64,000 nt of DNA. Source: GCA-2746605 sp963710615. Lineage in GTDB: Bacteria > Bacteroidota > Ignavibacteria > Ignavibacteriales > Melioribacteraceae. The notes beneath the pieces were generated by a model, which ran no database searches, had not been told where the DNA came from, and worked only from the letters and a program-made list of their open reading frames with translations. The translations under genes were made by a program, and so were the position numbers. Below, one piece after another: positions 63,358 to 64,000 of the stretch (positions are counted from its first letter, which is position 1; every line of letters starts with the position of its first letter). The stretch covers positions 496,001 through 560,000 of the forward strand of contig CAVQBF010000008.1 of the NCBI GenBank assembly GCA_963710615.1, written 5' to 3'.

Positions 63358-64000
63358 TTATAAAGGCTTTTCAATAATACTCAAATATCGTTCTTTCATA
63401 ACATCCGATGATATTTTCAAATAACTATTGTATGCTTTTTTAACTCTAATTTTTCTTTCTTCTGGATTTTCACATAAAAATACTATTTTTTCAGCTAACT
63501 CTTCAGCATTATTCGGTTTTACATAGAAGATACTATCTTCTGGGAATATTAACTGGGCTGGCCTCAAACGCGAAGTTACAACTGGTATACCAGATAGAAC
63601 ATATTCAAATAATTTTGTTGAAAATGCTAATTGCATAAAAAAATCATCCTTATATGGCACTATACCTATATCTGCATTTTTTATAAGTTTATAGATATTT
63701 TCAAGACTTTCTCGATTGTTTAAAATCACTGAATTTTCTAACCCATATTTTTTTATTTTTTTTTGGAGAAATTTTTTATACTCTTCATCATAGAAACCAT
63801 AAATGTTAAATTTGGAGTTTGGAATATTGCTAATAACTTTACTCCAAGCTTCAATAGCAATCGCGATACCAAACCTTTCAGCAATTGAACCATGATAAAT
63901 AATATTCAATCCCGATTTTATTTTTTCAAATTTTCTTTCATTATCAAAATGAAATGTTGAATTGTCTGCCGAATTATAAATTATTGTTATTTTATCCTCC
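63358..64000 (-). CDS. Glycosyltransferase family protein, C-terminal part (cut by window edge)
   Basis: A GT4-like glycosyltransferase continues past the right end. Translating the minus strand from 64000 gives an open frame through IYNSADNSTF and GLNIIYHGSIAERFGIAIAIEAW, which looks like the start of the C-terminal nucleotide-binding half. Downstream motifs are NADIGIVPYKDD and TKLFEYVLSGIPVV, the usual sugar-nucleotide site. There is a TTG at 63909, but the open frame and homology upstream show it is internal. The N-terminal acceptor domain is outside the window. It probably adds a sugar in the same polysaccharide pathway as the neighbouring genes. Confidence 0.85.
   Translation of the reverse strand, partial: EDKITIIYNSADNSTFHFDNERKFEKIKSGLNIIYHGSIAERFGIAIAIEAWSKVISNIPNSKFNIYGFYDEEYKKFLQKKIKKYGLENSVILNNRESLENIYKLIKNADIGIVPYKDDFFMQLAFSTKLFEYVLSGIPVVTSRLRPAQLIFPEDSIFYVKPNNAEELAEKIVFLCENPEERKIRVKKAYNSYLKISSDVMKERYLSIIEKPL

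Noticed and set aside
1..64000. tRNA, rRNA, integrase, phage or CRISPR features
   Set aside because: No such sequences could be recognised on either strand. A tRNAscan-SE and Rfam search would be the proper check.

Overview
The window is an AT-rich bacterial chromosome segment, roughly two thirds A+T by eye. It most likely comes from the Ignavibacteria or a close relative in the Bacteroidota/Chlorobiota group. Four large exported proteins end in a type IX secretion (T9SS) type A sorting domain with the NYPNPFNP signature. BACON, LamG and FN3 modules are common, the cbb3 oxidase has a fused CcoN-CcoO subunit, and TTG starts occur. The lineage is inferred from these traits; no rRNA gene is present to confirm it. 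No tRNA, rRNA, CRISPR array, integrase or transposase was found.

Positions 1-23.7 kb are mostly housekeeping genes: leuS (cut by the left edge), lysA, an exported S9 peptidase, a DUF1232 protein, an ADP-ribose pyrophosphatase-type Nudix enzyme, murI, glnD, a tyrosine phenol-lyase-like enzyme, the queuosine pair queC-queF, a YciO/Sua5 protein, an SDR oxidoreductase, a large lipoprotein, three small enzymes (DUF1697, GNAT, HugZ-like), typA, a DEAD-box helicase, and a Na/Pi symporter with a PhoU partner. Positions 23.8-32.4 kb hold a complete cbb3 oxidase locus in the order ccoI (frameshifted), ccoS, ccoNO, ccoQ, ccoP, ccoG, ccoH and a TauE/SafE-like membrane protein. Together these would build and copper-load a high-affinity terminal oxidase for microaerobic respiration. 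Positions 32.4-37.3 kb carry a small lipoprotein, a Nudix enzyme, an HD hydrolase, sixA overlapping ppk1 (polyphosphate kinase), and a methyltransferase.

Positions 37.7-53.8 kb form an island of five large secreted proteins. Two share a jelly-roll N-terminus followed by BACON domains. Two are FG-GAP/ASPIC proteins whose first ~1.45 kb is a ~99% identical direct repeat, but whose C-termini differ. The last two, on the minus strand, are a LamG/Ig/FN3 protein and an SGNH hydrolase, so the island holds six genes in all when the duplicated copy is counted. Every one except the second FG-GAP copy ends in a T9SS sorting domain. Positions 53.8-64 kb are a minus-strand cell-surface polysaccharide locus: a flippase-like membrane protein, a hexapeptide acyltransferase, a pyruvyl transferase (frameshifted), an NAD-dependent epimerase, a GlpD-family flavoprotein, asparagine synthase-type amidotransferase, two glycosyltransferases and a DAHIHIH-motif protein (frameshifted).

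Five genes (ccoI, one BACON protein, one FG-GAP copy, the pyruvyl transferase and the DAHIHIH protein) are each broken by exactly one extra base. This points to insertion-type sequencing or assembly errors, although two of the lesions lie in repeats where recombination could matter. The most unusual features are the FG-GAP duplication with an exchanged tail, the mosaic 312-bp repeat array, a stem-loop between the tyrosine phenol-lyase gene and glnD whose two non-Watson-Crick positions are G-U only on the coding strand, and a terminator-like hairpin inside the typA leader.
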